Position numbers and translations under genes: made by a program. Shown here piece by piece: positions 28,496 through 36,928 of a DNA stretch of 64,000 nt. The notes beneath the pieces are model-generated. The model ran no database searches and had not been told where the DNA came from. It was given only the letters and a program-made list of their open reading frames with translations. The stretch's first letter is position 1. Every line of letters starts with the position of its first letter. The stretch is from Marinobacter sp. es.042 (lineage in GTDB: Bacteria > Pseudomonadota > Gammaproteobacteria > Pseudomonadales > Oleiphilaceae), in the NCBI RefSeq assembly GCF_900188315.1, contig NZ_LT897781.1, positions 2,232,001 to 2,296,000 on the forward strand. The letters are read 5' to 3'.

Positions 28496-28572
28496 GGCAA
28501 GGTAGCTCAGTTGGTTAGAGCACAGCACTCATAATGCTGGGGTCGGCGGTTCGACTCCGCCCCTTGCTACCA
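28496..28572 (+). tRNA. tRNA-Met, elongator type (anticodon CAT)
   Basis: The 77-base cloverleaf includes CCA. The D arm TAGCTCAGTTGGTTAGAGC, the anticodon stem CAGCA/TGCTG with loop CTCATAA, and the T arm GGCGG-TTCGACT-CCGCC are all intact. The first acceptor pair is a G-U wobble (G1 with U72). The 3' half is repeated about 1 kb downstream. Position after ychF is conserved in relatives. Confidence 0.95.
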
Positions 28573-28577
28573 GTATT
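28544..28577 (+). repeat. Direct repeat at tRNA-Met 3' end, proximal copy (att-like)
   Basis: These 34 bases span the T arm, the acceptor 3' strand, CCA and five following bases. They recur at 29560-29593 with a single change (C28552 to A29568), an offset of exactly 1016 bases. This is the layout left by integration at a tRNA 3' end. Confidence 0.85.
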
Positions 28578-28581
28578 TATA

Positions 28582-28611
28582 AAGCCCGGCTCGTAAGAGT
28601 CGGGCTTTTTT
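28582..28611 (+). terminator. tRNA-Met terminator (GNRA-loop hairpin)
   Basis: The 10-bp stem AGCCCGGCTC / GAGTCGGGCT (one G-U pair) is capped by GTAA and followed by six T. It is 10 bases after the tRNA CCA. Confidence 0.88.
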
Positions 28612-28650
28612 GATGCCTGAAAGGTCGGCGGACAACTCACTGACGCTAAG

Positions 28651-29394
28651 TCAACCTTCTGGATCTCGCTGTCCCCCGGGGATATCCCAGGCCTCATAAT
28701 TTTTCTCGCTAATCAAGCGGCAGGTTCTTATGGCATCCCTGAAGTCTTCCTTAAGACGGTTATCCTCTACACTGTGAGAGATGTACATGGACAAATCTAT
28801 CCAGGCTGCGGTCCGGTCATAATAAGCCCCCTGGTAGTCCTCGAGATACAGGTCCATCATGATCCGAGGCAGAACCACAACATCTACACGACCGAGCCTG
28901 AGCATCCGGACAGCCTGCTCCCAATCAGAGACATGCGTTACTTGAGGGCTATCACCTTTTAAAAGCTCTAAACCCGCAAACTTCCGGACAAATCCAAACC
29001 TGAGCCCCGTCATGCTGTCTAACGGCGGCAAATCCTGAACCATGAGATACACATATTCCAATTGGAACAACGTACCGCCAAAGTCCGCATACTGATCCCT
29101 TTCTACCGTTTGAATTAACGGCAACCCAATTGAAATACCGCCTTTTTCCAGTTGGCGAAGTATCTGGGCCAACGGCATGTTAACGAACCTGAAATCGCCG
29201 TCTACGCGGCTAAAGACACAACGATAATAAGGCGCAAAACGACCCACGAGTTTCCCATTTTCCACAGAAATTTCGCGTTCTATATCTGCAAAGACCCCAA
29301 CAATATGCTGACGTTTCGAATCAGCGGACAGGGACAGAGAAAAAAACAGGAACAAAAAGACATGAAAAATCCTGAGCCATACTATCCTTGGCAT
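28651..29394 (-). CDS. Periplasmic substrate-binding-like protein (SBP_bac_3 type) in the tRNA islet
   Basis: A 247-residue protein with a signal peptide (MPRIVWLRIFHVFLFLFFSL, cleavage near SLSADS). The mature part resembles family-3 solute-binding proteins: MPLAQILRQLEKGGISIGLP, a central GLRFGFVRKFAGLELLKG, and RMLRLGRVDVVVLPRIMMD. Such stand-alone proteins can bind amino acids or act as orphan sensors; no permease or kinase is adjacent. ATG 29394 has GGGAGG seven bases upstream. The gene is AT-richer than its neighbours and is bracketed by the repeated tRNA-Met ends, so it was probably acquired. A function cannot be given beyond the fold. Confidence 0.72.
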   Translation of the reverse strand: MPRIVWLRIFHVFLFLFFSLSLSADSKRQHIVGVFADIEREISVENGKLVGRFAPYYRCVFSRVDGDFRFVNMPLAQILRQLEKGGISIGLPLIQTVERDQYADFGGTLFQLEYVYLMVQDLPPLDSMTGLRFGFVRKFAGLELLKGDSPQVTHVSDWEQAVRMLRLGRVDVVVLPRIMMDLYLEDYQGAYYDRTAAWIDLSMYISHSVEDNRLKEDFRDAIRTCRLISEKNYEAWDIPGGQRDPEG

Positions 29395-29559
29395 GTCCCA
29401 CCTCCCAAGCATGCGAATACAGTGCATACCTTTTAAGGTATTTAAGCGAACGAACGTGACATTGACTCACACACAACACGAAACGCTTTTTTTATAGTAG
29501 TTGTCATATCGGCACCGTGCCCATTTTTTCCAGCCCTTTGCATTGTCCTCTTTATCGGG

Positions 29560-29593
29560 CGGCGGTTAGACTCCGCCCCTTGCTACCAGTATT
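29560..29593 (+). repeat. Direct repeat of tRNA-Met 3' end, distal copy (att-like)
   Basis: Thirty-three of 34 bases match 28544-28577. The copy keeps the CCA-type end but carries TTAGACT in place of TTCGACT in the T loop and lacks the 5' half of a tRNA, so it cannot make a tRNA itself. It lies in the 304-base gap between the islet gene and the PACE gene; the rest of that gap is AT-rich sequence and the terminator at 29599. Confidence 0.85.
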
Positions 29594-29598
29594 CTGGC

Positions 29599-29626
29599 AA
29601 GCCCGTCCCGAAAGCGCCGGGCTTTT
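29599..29626 (+). terminator. Hairpin after the distal tRNA fragment
   Basis: The stem AAGCCCG / CGGGCTT with a 12-base loop is followed by TT. It aligns with the tRNA-Met terminator at 28582-28611, so tRNA end and terminator are repeated together. Confidence 0.65.
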
Positions 29627-29698
29627 GAGTTTCTGGGGACGACCCCACCCTTCCCGGGCAGTGAACGCGGGACGACCCGTCTTCGTACAAAACGTTCT

Positions 29699-30133
29699 AT
29701 GAGATCAACCAGAGACAGAGTTCGACAGGCGATTTCCTTTGAGGTTATTGGCCTCCTGCTTTCCGTTCCCCTCGCTGCCGTAACGTTCGGATTCGATATG
29801 GGAAGAACCGGAGTTCTTGGTGTGGTTGGCGCCACCATCGCGACCATCTGGAACTACTTGTTCAACCTGGGATTCGATCACGGCCTGAAGCACTTCAATG
29901 GCTCAACCCAAAAATCCCTGCGGATCCGTTTCCTGCATGCGGTGAGTTTCGAGTTGGGTCTGATGCTCATCTTCCTGCCGATCATTGCCTGGTGGATGGG
30001 CATTGGCCTGTTGCAAGCACTGATCGTAGATGTGGCGTTCGTAGTGTTCTATCTGGTGTATGCGTTCGTATTCACCTGGTGTTACGACACAATATTTCCT
30101 GACACGGACGCCAAGAAATCCAACGCCACCTAA
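29699..30133 (+). CDS. PACE family efflux transporter
   Basis: A 144-residue membrane protein with four predicted helices in two tandem bacterial transmembrane pair repeats (about 12-32 and 38-58; 80-100 and 106-128). The conserved signatures are RVRQAISFEVIGLLLSVP, with the Glu that is needed for proton coupling in AceI, and the second-repeat RFLHAVSFELGLMLIFLP. PACE proteins export compounds such as chlorhexidine and short polyamines; the natural substrate of this copy is not known. It lies just outside the tRNA-Met islet. The next gene begins 80 bases downstream in the same direction. Confidence 0.9.
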   Translation: MRSTRDRVRQAISFEVIGLLLSVPLAAVTFGFDMGRTGVLGVVGATIATIWNYLFNLGFDHGLKHFNGSTQKSLRIRFLHAVSFELGLMLIFLPIIAWWMGIGLLQALIVDVAFVVFYLVYAFVFTWCYDTIFPDTDAKKSNAT

Positions 30134-30213
30134 ACAAACTTTGACAATTCCGGAAGGGAGAGTCGGATAGGATAGAAGCTCCGCCCGAATGCGTTTTAAG
30201 GTTGTATCGCATT

Positions 30214-30474
30214 ATGAAATCCCCCCACGCGCTCACCGTGTTCCTGGCCGTTATTCTGGTTCCCATTGCCCTTGGGTTCGCCGGCGCGAGCGTGAAGGCG
30301 GCCATCCTGTCGATCAGTGTTTTCTGGGTTTGCCTGGGGATATTCTTCTACCCATCCATCACTGACTATCTCAGGTCCGCAAGGAGAGAGCGGGACGATC
30401 CTCTAAAGAGAAACTCTGTGGCATACTCACGGGCTGAAACCCACAAAGAACAACACACCAGCAAGGACCGTTGA
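30214..30474 (+). CDS. Small two-helix membrane protein of unknown function
   Basis: An 86-residue protein with two hydrophobic segments (about residues 6-24 and 28-48: ALTVFLAVILVPIALGFAG and AAILSISVFWVCLGIFFYP) and a polar, charged tail of about 35 residues (RSARRERDDPLKRN and EQHTSKDR). ATG 30214 is used; a TTG four codons earlier is open. The ribosome site is weak. Its stop is one base before the metY ATG, so it may be translated with metY. I do not recognise a family. Confidence 0.55.
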   Translation: MKSPHALTVFLAVILVPIALGFAGASVKAAILSISVFWVCLGIFFYPSITDYLRSARRERDDPLKRNSVAYSRAETHKEQHTSKDR

Positions 30475-30475
30475 C

Positions 30476-31753
30476 ATGAAACCGGAAACCCTAGCGCTGC
30501 ACGCAGGCTTCAAAAGCGATCCCACTACCCGGGCCGCTACCACCCCGATTTACCAGACCACGTCCTACACCTTCGATGACACCCAGCACGGTGCCGATCT
30601 GTTCGACCTGAAGGTTCAGGGCAACATCTACACCCGTATCATGAACCCGACCAACGCGGTTCTCGAAGAGCGGATGGCAGAACTGGAAGGCGGTGTTGGG
30701 GCCCTGGCCGTGGCCTCTGGCATGGCTGCCATCACCTATGCGCTGCAGACCATCTGCAAGGTGGGCAACAACATCGTCAGCACCAGTCAGCTATACGGCG
30801 GCACCTACAACCTGTTCGCGCACTCGCTGCCGAACCAGGGGATTGAGTGCAAGATGGTTCGCCATGACGATTTCGATGCCGTGGAAAAGGCTATTGATGA
30901 AAACACCCGTGCCCTGTTCTGCGAGTCCATCGGCAACCCGGCGGGCAACGTGGTCGATATCCAGCGCTGGGCCGAAATTGCGCACAAACACGGCATCCCG
31001 CTGATGGTGGACAACACGGTTGCCACGCCGTTCCTGTGCCGCCCGATCGAGCACGGCGCCGATATCGTGATTCACTCGCTCACCAAGTACATCGGTGGCC
31101 ACGGCACCACCGTCGCAGGCGTTGTCGTGGATTCCGGAAAGTTCGACTGGAAAGCCAGTGCTGACAAGTTCCCGATGCTGAACGAACCGGATCCGTCCTA
31201 CCACGGCGTGGTCTACACAGACGCCCTGGGCGCTGCTGCCTTCATCGGCCGCTGCCGAGTGGTTCCGCTGCGCAACACCGGTGCTGCCCTGGCTCCGTTC
31301 AATGCGTTCCTGATCATGCAGGGTCTGGAAACCCTGGCGCTGCGCATGGAACGTCATTGCGAGAACGCAGAGAAAGTCGCGAACTTCCTGCAGGAGCACC
31401 CGTCTGTTGAATGGGTCAACTACGCGACCCTGGCCAACAGCCCCTACAAGGCGACCTGCGAGAAGATTTCCGGCGGGAAAGCGTCCGGCATCCTGAGCTT
31501 CGGCATCAAGGGTGGCCGGGAAGCCGGGGCAAAGTTCATCGATGCCCTGGAACTGATCCTGCGTCTGGTGAACATCGGCGACGCCAAGTCCCTGGCCTGC
31601 CACCCGGCGACCACCACCCACCGCCAGCTCAACCCGGAAGAGCTGAAGAGCGCCGGTGTGAGCGAGGATTTGGTGCGGCTGTCCATCGGTATCGAGCATG
31701 TCGACGACATCATTGCCGACATTACCCAGGCCCTGGACAAAGCCCAGGCCTGA
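30476..31753 (+). CDS. metY: O-acetylhomoserine sulfhydrylase / aminocarboxypropyltransferase
   Basis: A 425-residue PLP enzyme of the Cys/Met metabolism family that makes homocysteine directly from O-acetylhomoserine and sulfide. It opens KPETLALHAGFKSDPTTRAAT and has YQTTSYTF, and the PLP lysine lies in SLTKYIGGHGTTVAGVVVD. The C-terminal part has LRLVNIGDAKSLACHPATTTHRQL. The long insertion and total length fit MetY rather than MetB or MetC (about 380-400). AAGGA lies 9 bases before the ATG at 30476. A hairpin without T-tract follows the stop. Confidence 0.95.
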   Translation: MKPETLALHAGFKSDPTTRAATTPIYQTTSYTFDDTQHGADLFDLKVQGNIYTRIMNPTNAVLEERMAELEGGVGALAVASGMAAITYALQTICKVGNNIVSTSQLYGGTYNLFAHSLPNQGIECKMVRHDDFDAVEKAIDENTRALFCESIGNPAGNVVDIQRWAEIAHKHGIPLMVDNTVATPFLCRPIEHGADIVIHSLTKYIGGHGTTVAGVVVDSGKFDWKASADKFPMLNEPDPSYHGVVYTDALGAAAFIGRCRVVPLRNTGAALAPFNAFLIMQGLETLALRMERHCENAEKVANFLQEHPSVEWVNYATLANSPYKATCEKISGGKASGILSFGIKGGREAGAKFIDALELILRLVNIGDAKSLACHPATTTHRQLNPEELKSAGVSEDLVRLSIGIEHVDDIIADITQALDKAQA

Positions 31754-31763
31754 TAGCGGTCAA

Positions 31764-31789
31764 CCGGGTACGACCAATGTCGTGCCCGG
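31764..31789 (+). terminator. Hairpin after metY (no T-tract)
   Basis: The 11-bp stem CCGGGTACGAC / GTCGTGCCCGG has one G-U pair and a CAAT loop, 10 bases after the metY stop. No T-run follows, so it may only protect the 3' end. Confidence 0.45.
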
Positions 31790-31882
31790 CACCCTCGTGA
31801 TTGCCCCTATCTGTCTTGTAACTCCTCCGCCAGGCCATTACTCTTTAGTGTTCCCCACGCCCGAATCGAGAGTCCGGTTGCC

Positions 31883-32935
31883 ATGAGCGAAAGCGCAAAA
31901 ACCCGCATTACCAGTGGTTCAAAATTCCGCAATGAGCATGGCTTCTCGGCCATCAAGGATGGCGTCAAGCGGTCATCGAAGCAGGAAGCCACAACAGCGG
32001 AGAAGCGAGAGCCGAAGCCAAAATGGCTACGGGCACGCATGCCCGGGGGCGAGCGCTATGAGGCGGTGCGCAAGAACGTCAGTGAGCACCGGTTGAGCAC
32101 CGTTTGCCAGGAATCTCATTGCCCCAATATCGGTGAGTGCTGGACCGCCGGCACGGCCACCATCATGGTGATGGGGTCTGTGTGTACCCGGGCCTGCAAG
32201 TTCTGCGCGGTGGACACCGGCAACCCGAAAGGCTGGCTTGATCATGAAGAGCCGGAGAACACGGCCAAGTCCGTAGAGCTGATGGGCCTTCGTTATATCG
32301 TGCTTACCTCGGTAGACCGTGACGACCTGGACGACGGCGGCGCTGCACACTATGCCGCCTGTGTGTCTGCCATCAAACAGCGCACGCCGGAAGTCGCTGT
32401 TGAAGCGCTGACGCCGGATTTTGATGCGGTGATGGCGGACGTTGAGAAGGTGGTGGATTCCGGGCTGGATGTCTTTGCCCAGAACGTGGAAACCGTCAAG
32501 CGGCTGACCAGTCGGGTCCGTGATCCGCGTGCCGGGTATGAAAAAACCCTCCGGGTCCTGGAGCACGCCAAGAAGCACCGTCCGGACGTGCTTACCAAGA
32601 CCAGCCTGATGCTGGGGCTGGGCGAAACCAAAGAGGAAATCCTGGAAACCATGGACGACCTGCGCGCCATCGGTGTGGATATCCTGACTCTGGGCCAGTA
32701 CCTGCGCCCTACTCCGAATCACCTGCCTGTAGAACGCTACGTCACCCCCGAAGAGTTCAACCGTTACCGGGAAATCGGCCTGGAGAAGGGCTTCATGGAA
32801 GTGCCATCCGGCCCCATGGTCCGCTCCAGCTACCGGGCTGACAAAGTCTTCGATAAAAACAATCTGGGTCTTGCCGTGCCCGAGGTTCCCCAAGCCTCCA
32901 ACGCCATGCAGATTCCGGTGAAGGCCATCGACTGA
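31883..32935 (+). CDS. lipA: Lipoyl synthase
   Basis: A 350-residue radical-SAM enzyme that inserts two sulfurs into octanoyl groups on lipoate-dependent proteins. The auxiliary cluster Cys motif is C-x4-C-x5-C in [14 protein letters not shown], and the radical-SAM motif is [15 protein letters not shown]. Further signatures are [17 protein letters not shown] and [22 protein letters not shown]. The N-terminal 50 residues are basic and variable. lipB, its usual partner, is not adjacent. A chemoreceptor gene begins only 8 bases after the stop. Length fits E. coli LipA (321) with a longer N-terminus. Confidence 0.96.
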   Translation: MSESAKTRITSGSKFRNEHGFSAIKDGVKRSSKQEATTAEKREPKPKWLRARMPGGERYEAVRKNVSEHRLSTVCQESHCPNIGECWTAGTATIMVMGSVCTRACKFCAVDTGNPKGWLDHEEPENTAKSVELMGLRYIVLTSVDRDDLDDGGAAHYAACVSAIKQRTPEVAVEALTPDFDAVMADVEKVVDSGLDVFAQNVETVKRLTSRVRDPRAGYEKTLRVLEHAKKHRPDVLTKTSLMLGLGETKEEILETMDDLRAIGVDILTLGQYLRPTPNHLPVERYVTPEEFNRYREIGLEKGFMEVPSGPMVRSSYRADKVFDKNNLGLAVPEVPQASNAMQIPVKAID

Positions 32936-32943
32936 GAACATAC

Positions 32944-34164
32944 ATGCTGACACTGCTGCGAAATGCCCGGCTGAAGTACAAATTCTGGTTGCTGAACATT
33001 GTCGTTTTTGCAGTTCTCTGCTTGCTCGTTCTCTATGCCATGAACACGATTGCCGGGCAGACCGGCCGGACGTTCAGTGAGGTCTTCGCTGATACGGCTC
33101 CCGGCTTCGCCCTGGTTGTGGCAATACTCATGGTGCTCGAGATGGCCGGCTCCCAGCTGCTGATCTCGTTTATCGAACGCCACGTGAATCGCCTGAAAAA
33201 CACCATGGTCGACGTTCAGGCTTCGGGCAATCTTAGCCAGCGGGCGGTGGTGGATTCCACTGACGAAATCGGCGAGATGGCCAGCGCCTTCAACGCCATG
33301 CAGGACCGCACCGTGGGCGTGGTCCGTAGCATGAAGGAAGCCATCGAACGGCTGCACCGGGAAGTTGAGGAACTGACCGCGGCCGCCGAAGCCCGACGGG
33401 ATGACCTCGGTCGCCAACAGCAGGGCGCCGACCGGTCCGCGGAAGTCATCGAAACCATGCTGCAGAGCTTCACCGGCATTGCCGAACAGGCCGGGATTGC
33501 CAAGACTCTCTCCCACGAGGCGAGCGATGCCGCTCGCGACGGCAGCTCCCGTGTCGGACAGAGCGCCGACAGCATCCGCAAGCTTGCCGATGTGGTGCGC
33601 AATTCCGCCAGCAGCGTCGAAGCCCTGGCCGAAAACAGCCATGAAATCAGCCACGCCATCACCGAAATCCGGGGCATTGCCGAACAGACCAATTTGCTGG
33701 CCCTGAATGCGGCCATCGAGGCGGCCCGCGCTGGCGAACAGGGCCGAGGGTTTGCCGTCGTGGCTGATGAAGTCCGTAAACTGGCCCAACGGGTCCAGGA
33801 CTCCACCGATCAGATTCAGGGCACGATCGATCGGCTTCTAAGCGCCATCAACACCGCCGTAAATCAGATGACCGGAAGTTCCGAGGATGCCACCCGCTGC
33901 GTTGAGGAATCCGAGGAAGGCCGCCGTGCCCTGGAAGCCATCAACGAGGTGGTCAGCCGGATCGATCATACCAACCAGGAAATCGCCAACGTCTCGGCAG
34001 ACCAGACGGCCGGCACCGACGATGTGCTGGCTAACGTTCAGGGCATTCGCGAGACCACCCAGAACATGGTGACCCAGCTTGCCGAGAGCGCGGATATGAG
34101 CCGCCGCCTGAAAAAGCTGATCGATTCCCTGGAAGAAGCCTCGTCAAAGGTCACGGTTCACTGA
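32944..34164 (+). CDS. Methyl-accepting chemotaxis protein without periplasmic sensor domain
   Basis: A 406-residue chemoreceptor-like protein. Two helices (about 13-33 and 54-78) are separated by only some 20 residues, so there is no external ligand domain. HAMP covers about 78-132 ([20 protein letters not shown]). The signalling domain contains [21 protein letters not shown] and the return helix. It most likely senses an internal state through the membrane or a partner. It begins 8 bases after lipA, closer than any promoter would allow, so it is read from the lipA transcript, an unusual pairing. No methylesterase docking tail is evident at the C-terminus (SSKVTVH). Confidence 0.9.
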   Translation: MLTLLRNARLKYKFWLLNIVVFAVLCLLVLYAMNTIAGQTGRTFSEVFADTAPGFALVVAILMVLEMAGSQLLISFIERHVNRLKNTMVDVQASGNLSQRAVVDSTDEIGEMASAFNAMQDRTVGVVRSMKEAIERLHREVEELTAAAEARRDDLGRQQQGADRSAEVIETMLQSFTGIAEQAGIAKTLSHEASDAARDGSSRVGQSADSIRKLADVVRNSASSVEALAENSHEISHAITEIRGIAEQTNLLALNAAIEAARAGEQGRGFAVVADEVRKLAQRVQDSTDQIQGTIDRLLSAINTAVNQMTGSSEDATRCVEESEEGRRALEAINEVVSRIDHTNQEIANVSADQTAGTDDVLANVQGIRETTQNMVTQLAESADMSRRLKKLIDSLEEASSKVTVH

Positions 34165-34212
34165 GGTTTATGGCACACTCTGCACTCGTTTGAACTGGCA
34201 GAGTAGTTGTTC

Positions 34213-36714
34213 ATGAATCGTCTTCGCGCCCTGTATGACCGGCTTATTTTTCCGCATCCCGTTATTATCCTTGCGGGTTTTGGCCTCCTTCTGGCCATCG
34301 CCGCCATCAAATTCGGCGAATTCCGCCTGGATGCTTCCGCCGAATCCCTGGTACTGGAAAACGACCGTTCCCTTGAACAATACCGCCAGGTAAACCGCCG
34401 CTTCACCACCTCGGACGATTTCCTGATCGTCACCTATACCCCCGAAGGTGAACTGTTCTCCGAAGATGGGCTGGCCAGACTGGGCGCGCTGCGGGACGAA
34501 CTGCAAGGCCTGGAAGCCGTAGGTTCCACCAACAGCATCCTGAACGTACCCCTGCTCCACAGCCCGGATCTGACGCTGGATACCGTGGACAGCGAGATCA
34601 AGACCCTGGACGACCACGATGTAACGCCGGACACAGCCCGCCAGGCGCTTCTGAACAACCCGCTCTACCCCAACCTGCTGATCAGCGAAGACGGGCAAAC
34701 CACTGCCATACAGGTCAACCTGCCCACGCCGGATCGCTATTTTGAACTGCTGAGAAAGCGCAACGATCTGAGAGACAAGGTCGATGCCGGCAAAGCCTCC
34801 GAGGCCGAGTTGGCCGAACTGGAACAGGTAAAACAGGAATTCATCGACTTTACCGAAACCCTCGGGGTCGAGCGCGATGCCACCATCCGCACGGTTCGCT
34901 CCATTCTCGACACCTACCGCGACGGCGCAGACATCCACCTGGGCGGGGTGCCCATGATTGTGGCGGACATGATCCGCTTCATCGAAAACGACCTGTCGAC
35001 CTTCGGGCTTGGCGTCCTGGCGTTTCTGCTGCTCACTTTGGCCATCATTTTCCGGCAGTGGCGCTGGGTTCTGGTGCCACTGTTGTGCTGCAGCTTTACC
35101 GTCTGGCTGATGGTCGGCTTTCTGGGCTGGGCCCAGTGGCCGGTGACGGTCATCTCCTCCAACTTTATTTCCCTGCTGCTGATCATGACCCTGTCGCTCA
35201 CCATCCACCTGATCGTGCGCTACCGGGAATTCCAGCACGACGAGCCCGAGGCAAGCGCCAGAGTCACCCTGCGCAACACCGTAATGGCGATGATCAAGCC
35301 CTGCTTCTACATGGCCATCACTACCATTGTCGCCTTCGGGTCCCTTACCTTCAGCGGCATTCGCCCGGTCATCGATTTCGGCTGGATGATGACCCTCGGC
35401 CTGACCGTAGCTTTTCTCATCACCTTTATTGTTTTCCCGGCCCTGCTCACCCTGTTGCCACCACCACTGGACAGCCGGGTTACCTCTGACAGGGTGCCCT
35501 TCACCGATGCCTTTGCGCGGTTCACGGAACACTTCGGCAAGACAGTGTTGGTCGGCTCCGGCGTGATTGCGGTGCTCTGCGTGGTCGGCCTGAACAAGCT
35601 GACGGTGGAAAACAGCTTTATCGACTATTTCAAATCGTCCACCGAAATCCATCAGGGCATGATCACCATCGACAACCGCCTGGGCGGTACCACGCCCCTG
35701 GACGTGGTTATCACCGACGATCCGCCACCGGAAGGCGCGAGCGGCGGCGACCCGTTTACCAGTGACTGCGACCCGTTCGTGGAAGACTGCGGTGCTGGAG
35801 AGGAATACCGCGATACCTGGTACACCTACCAGAAAATGGAACAACTGGAAGCGGTTCACGACTACCTGGACGGATTACCGGAAACCGGCAAGGTGCTCTC
35901 GATCAACACCACGCTGGATATCCTCGCCCAAATCAACCAGGGCGAGCCTTTGGACGCCCTGGAACTGGCGTTTGTACCCGCTGCCGTTCCGGACGACCTG
36001 CAGGATACCCTGCTGACGCCTTACATCTCCGAGGAACATGACCAGGCCCGCTTCAGCATCCGGATCCTGGAAACCATGCCGGAACTTCGTCGACAGGAGC
36101 TCTTGAACCGCATCCATGAACATCTGACAACGGAACTGGGGTACTCGAAAGATCAGGTACTCTTTGCCGGCATGACGGTGATGTACAACAACATGCTGCA
36201 AAGCCTGTTCGATTCCCAGATCAAGACCATCGGCGTGGTTTTCGCTGCCATCATGGTGATGTTCCTGATCCTGTTCCGCTCGCTGAAACTGGCCCTGATC
36301 GGCATCGCCCCGAACCTCATCGCCGCCGGCTCGGTGCTCGGCCTGATGGGCTGGCTGGGCATTCCCCTGGATATGATGACCATCACGGTGGCGGCCATTA
36401 CCGTCGGCATCGCCGTGGACGACACCATACACTACATCCACCGCTTCAAAACCGAGTTCGCGAAAGATGGCGACTATATCGCAACCATGCACCGCTGCCA
36501 CCGAAGCATCGGCCAGGCCATGTTTTTCACCTCGCTGACCATCATCTCCGGGTTCTCGATACTGGTGCTCTCCAACTTCATCCCGACCATCTACTTCGGG
36601 TTGTTTACGGGGTTTGCCATGTTCATGGCTCTGGTAGGAGCACTTACCCTGTTGCCCCGGCTTATTGTCCTGGTTAAACCCTTTGGCTCTGGGGGTGAAG
36701 CTCCTTCGATATAA
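34213..36714 (+). CDS. RND/MMPL family exporter
   Basis: An 833-residue membrane protein in two repeats. TM1 is about residues 15-35, a periplasmic loop follows, then helices 2-6 (about 255-420, with the sterol-sensing-like stretch FISLLLIMTLSLTIHLIVRY), a second loop (about 455-660) and helices 8-12 to the end (GVVFAAIMVMFLILFRSL, AVDDTIHYIHRFKTEF). This fits predicted exporters of the RND superfamily that export lipids or hydrophobic compounds. The second loop carries an acidic insert with two cysteines (SDCDPFVEDCGAG). ATG 34213 is preferred over TTG 34207. No membrane-fusion partner is adjacent. The substrate is unknown. Confidence 0.88.
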   Translation: MNRLRALYDRLIFPHPVIILAGFGLLLAIAAIKFGEFRLDASAESLVLENDRSLEQYRQVNRRFTTSDDFLIVTYTPEGELFSEDGLARLGALRDELQGLEAVGSTNSILNVPLLHSPDLTLDTVDSEIKTLDDHDVTPDTARQALLNNPLYPNLLISEDGQTTAIQVNLPTPDRYFELLRKRNDLRDKVDAGKASEAELAELEQVKQEFIDFTETLGVERDATIRTVRSILDTYRDGADIHLGGVPMIVADMIRFIENDLSTFGLGVLAFLLLTLAIIFRQWRWVLVPLLCCSFTVWLMVGFLGWAQWPVTVISSNFISLLLIMTLSLTIHLIVRYREFQHDEPEASARVTLRNTVMAMIKPCFYMAITTIVAFGSLTFSGIRPVIDFGWMMTLGLTVAFLITFIVFPALLTLLPPPLDSRVTSDRVPFTDAFARFTEHFGKTVLVGSGVIAVLCVVGLNKLTVENSFIDYFKSSTEIHQGMITIDNRLGGTTPLDVVITDDPPPEGASGGDPFTSDCDPFVEDCGAGEEYRDTWYTYQKMEQLEAVHDYLDGLPETGKVLSINTTLDILAQINQGEPLDALELAFVPAAVPDDLQDTLLTPYISEEHDQARFSIRILETMPELRRQELLNRIHEHLTTELGYSKDQVLFAGMTVMYNNMLQSLFDSQIKTIGVVFAAIMVMFLILFRSLKLALIGIAPNLIAAGSVLGLMGWLGIPLDMMTITVAAITVGIAVDDTIHYIHRFKTEFAKDGDYIATMHRCHRSIGQAMFFTSLTIISGFSILVLSNFIPTIYFGLFTGFAMFMALVGALTLLPRLIVLVKPFGSGGEAPSI

Positions 36715-36728
36715 CTGTGCTGTTCAAA

Positions 36729-36838
36729 GAACAGGGGTGTGGAACCCTCCCAAAAATGTCTGTGGCCAAGGATGGCCACAGCCAAGCGCACATGGATGTG
36801 CTCGTAGCGGTTTTTGGGAGGGTTCCACACCCCTGTTC
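36729..36838 (+). repeat. NGGA-hairpin element, copy 2 (28-bp inverted arms)
   Basis: Perfect 28-bp inverted arms (36729-36756 and 36811-36838) enclose 54 bases with two hairpins: TGTGGCCA-AGGA-TGGCCACA (36761-36780) and GCACA-TGGA-TGTGC (36788-36801). ACATGGATGT at 36790-36799 is one base off the CsrA core. As in copy 1 an AAGCG linker lies between the hairpins and AGCG follows the second. It begins 14 bases after the exporter stop, in its sense orientation, before the convergent Spy-like gene. The arms differ from copy 1 except at their inner ends (CTCCCAAAAA against CTTCCCAAAAC). Confidence 0.85.
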
Positions 36839-36866
36839 CTGCTCTCCACCCCGCAGGCTACAGACA

Positions 36867-36900
36867 TAAAAAAAGGGCCACACCAAAAGATGCGGCCCTT
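36867..36900 (-). terminator. Intrinsic terminator of the Spy-like gene
   Basis: On the minus strand the stem AAGGGCC / GGCCCTT, extended by GCATC/GTGT pairs, is followed by seven T. It lies 28 bases after the stop of the Spy-like gene. Confidence 0.85.
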
Positions 36901-36928
36901 CTCCAACCCAGCCAAAGGGAAGTCAGGA

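Larger units (their letters stand above)
28544..29593. mobile_element. Small tRNA-Met islet (about 1 kb) bounded by 34-bp repeats
   Basis: The segment between the two copies of the tRNA-Met 3' end holds one terminator, one AT-richer gene on the minus strand and an AT-rich tail. No integrase, transposase or excisionase is present, so it is a remnant or a non-autonomous insertion. The distal repeat is again followed by an AAGCCCG...CGGGCTT hairpin, as expected if it marks the original host end of the tRNA locus. A decayed tandem tRNA gene is the alternative, but nothing like a tRNA 5' half precedes 29560. Confidence 0.6.

Noticed and set aside
29517..29702. Second tRNA-Met gene at the distal repeat
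   Set aside because: Only the 3' T arm and acceptor strand are present, with a T-loop change; no D arm or anticodon arm precedes it.
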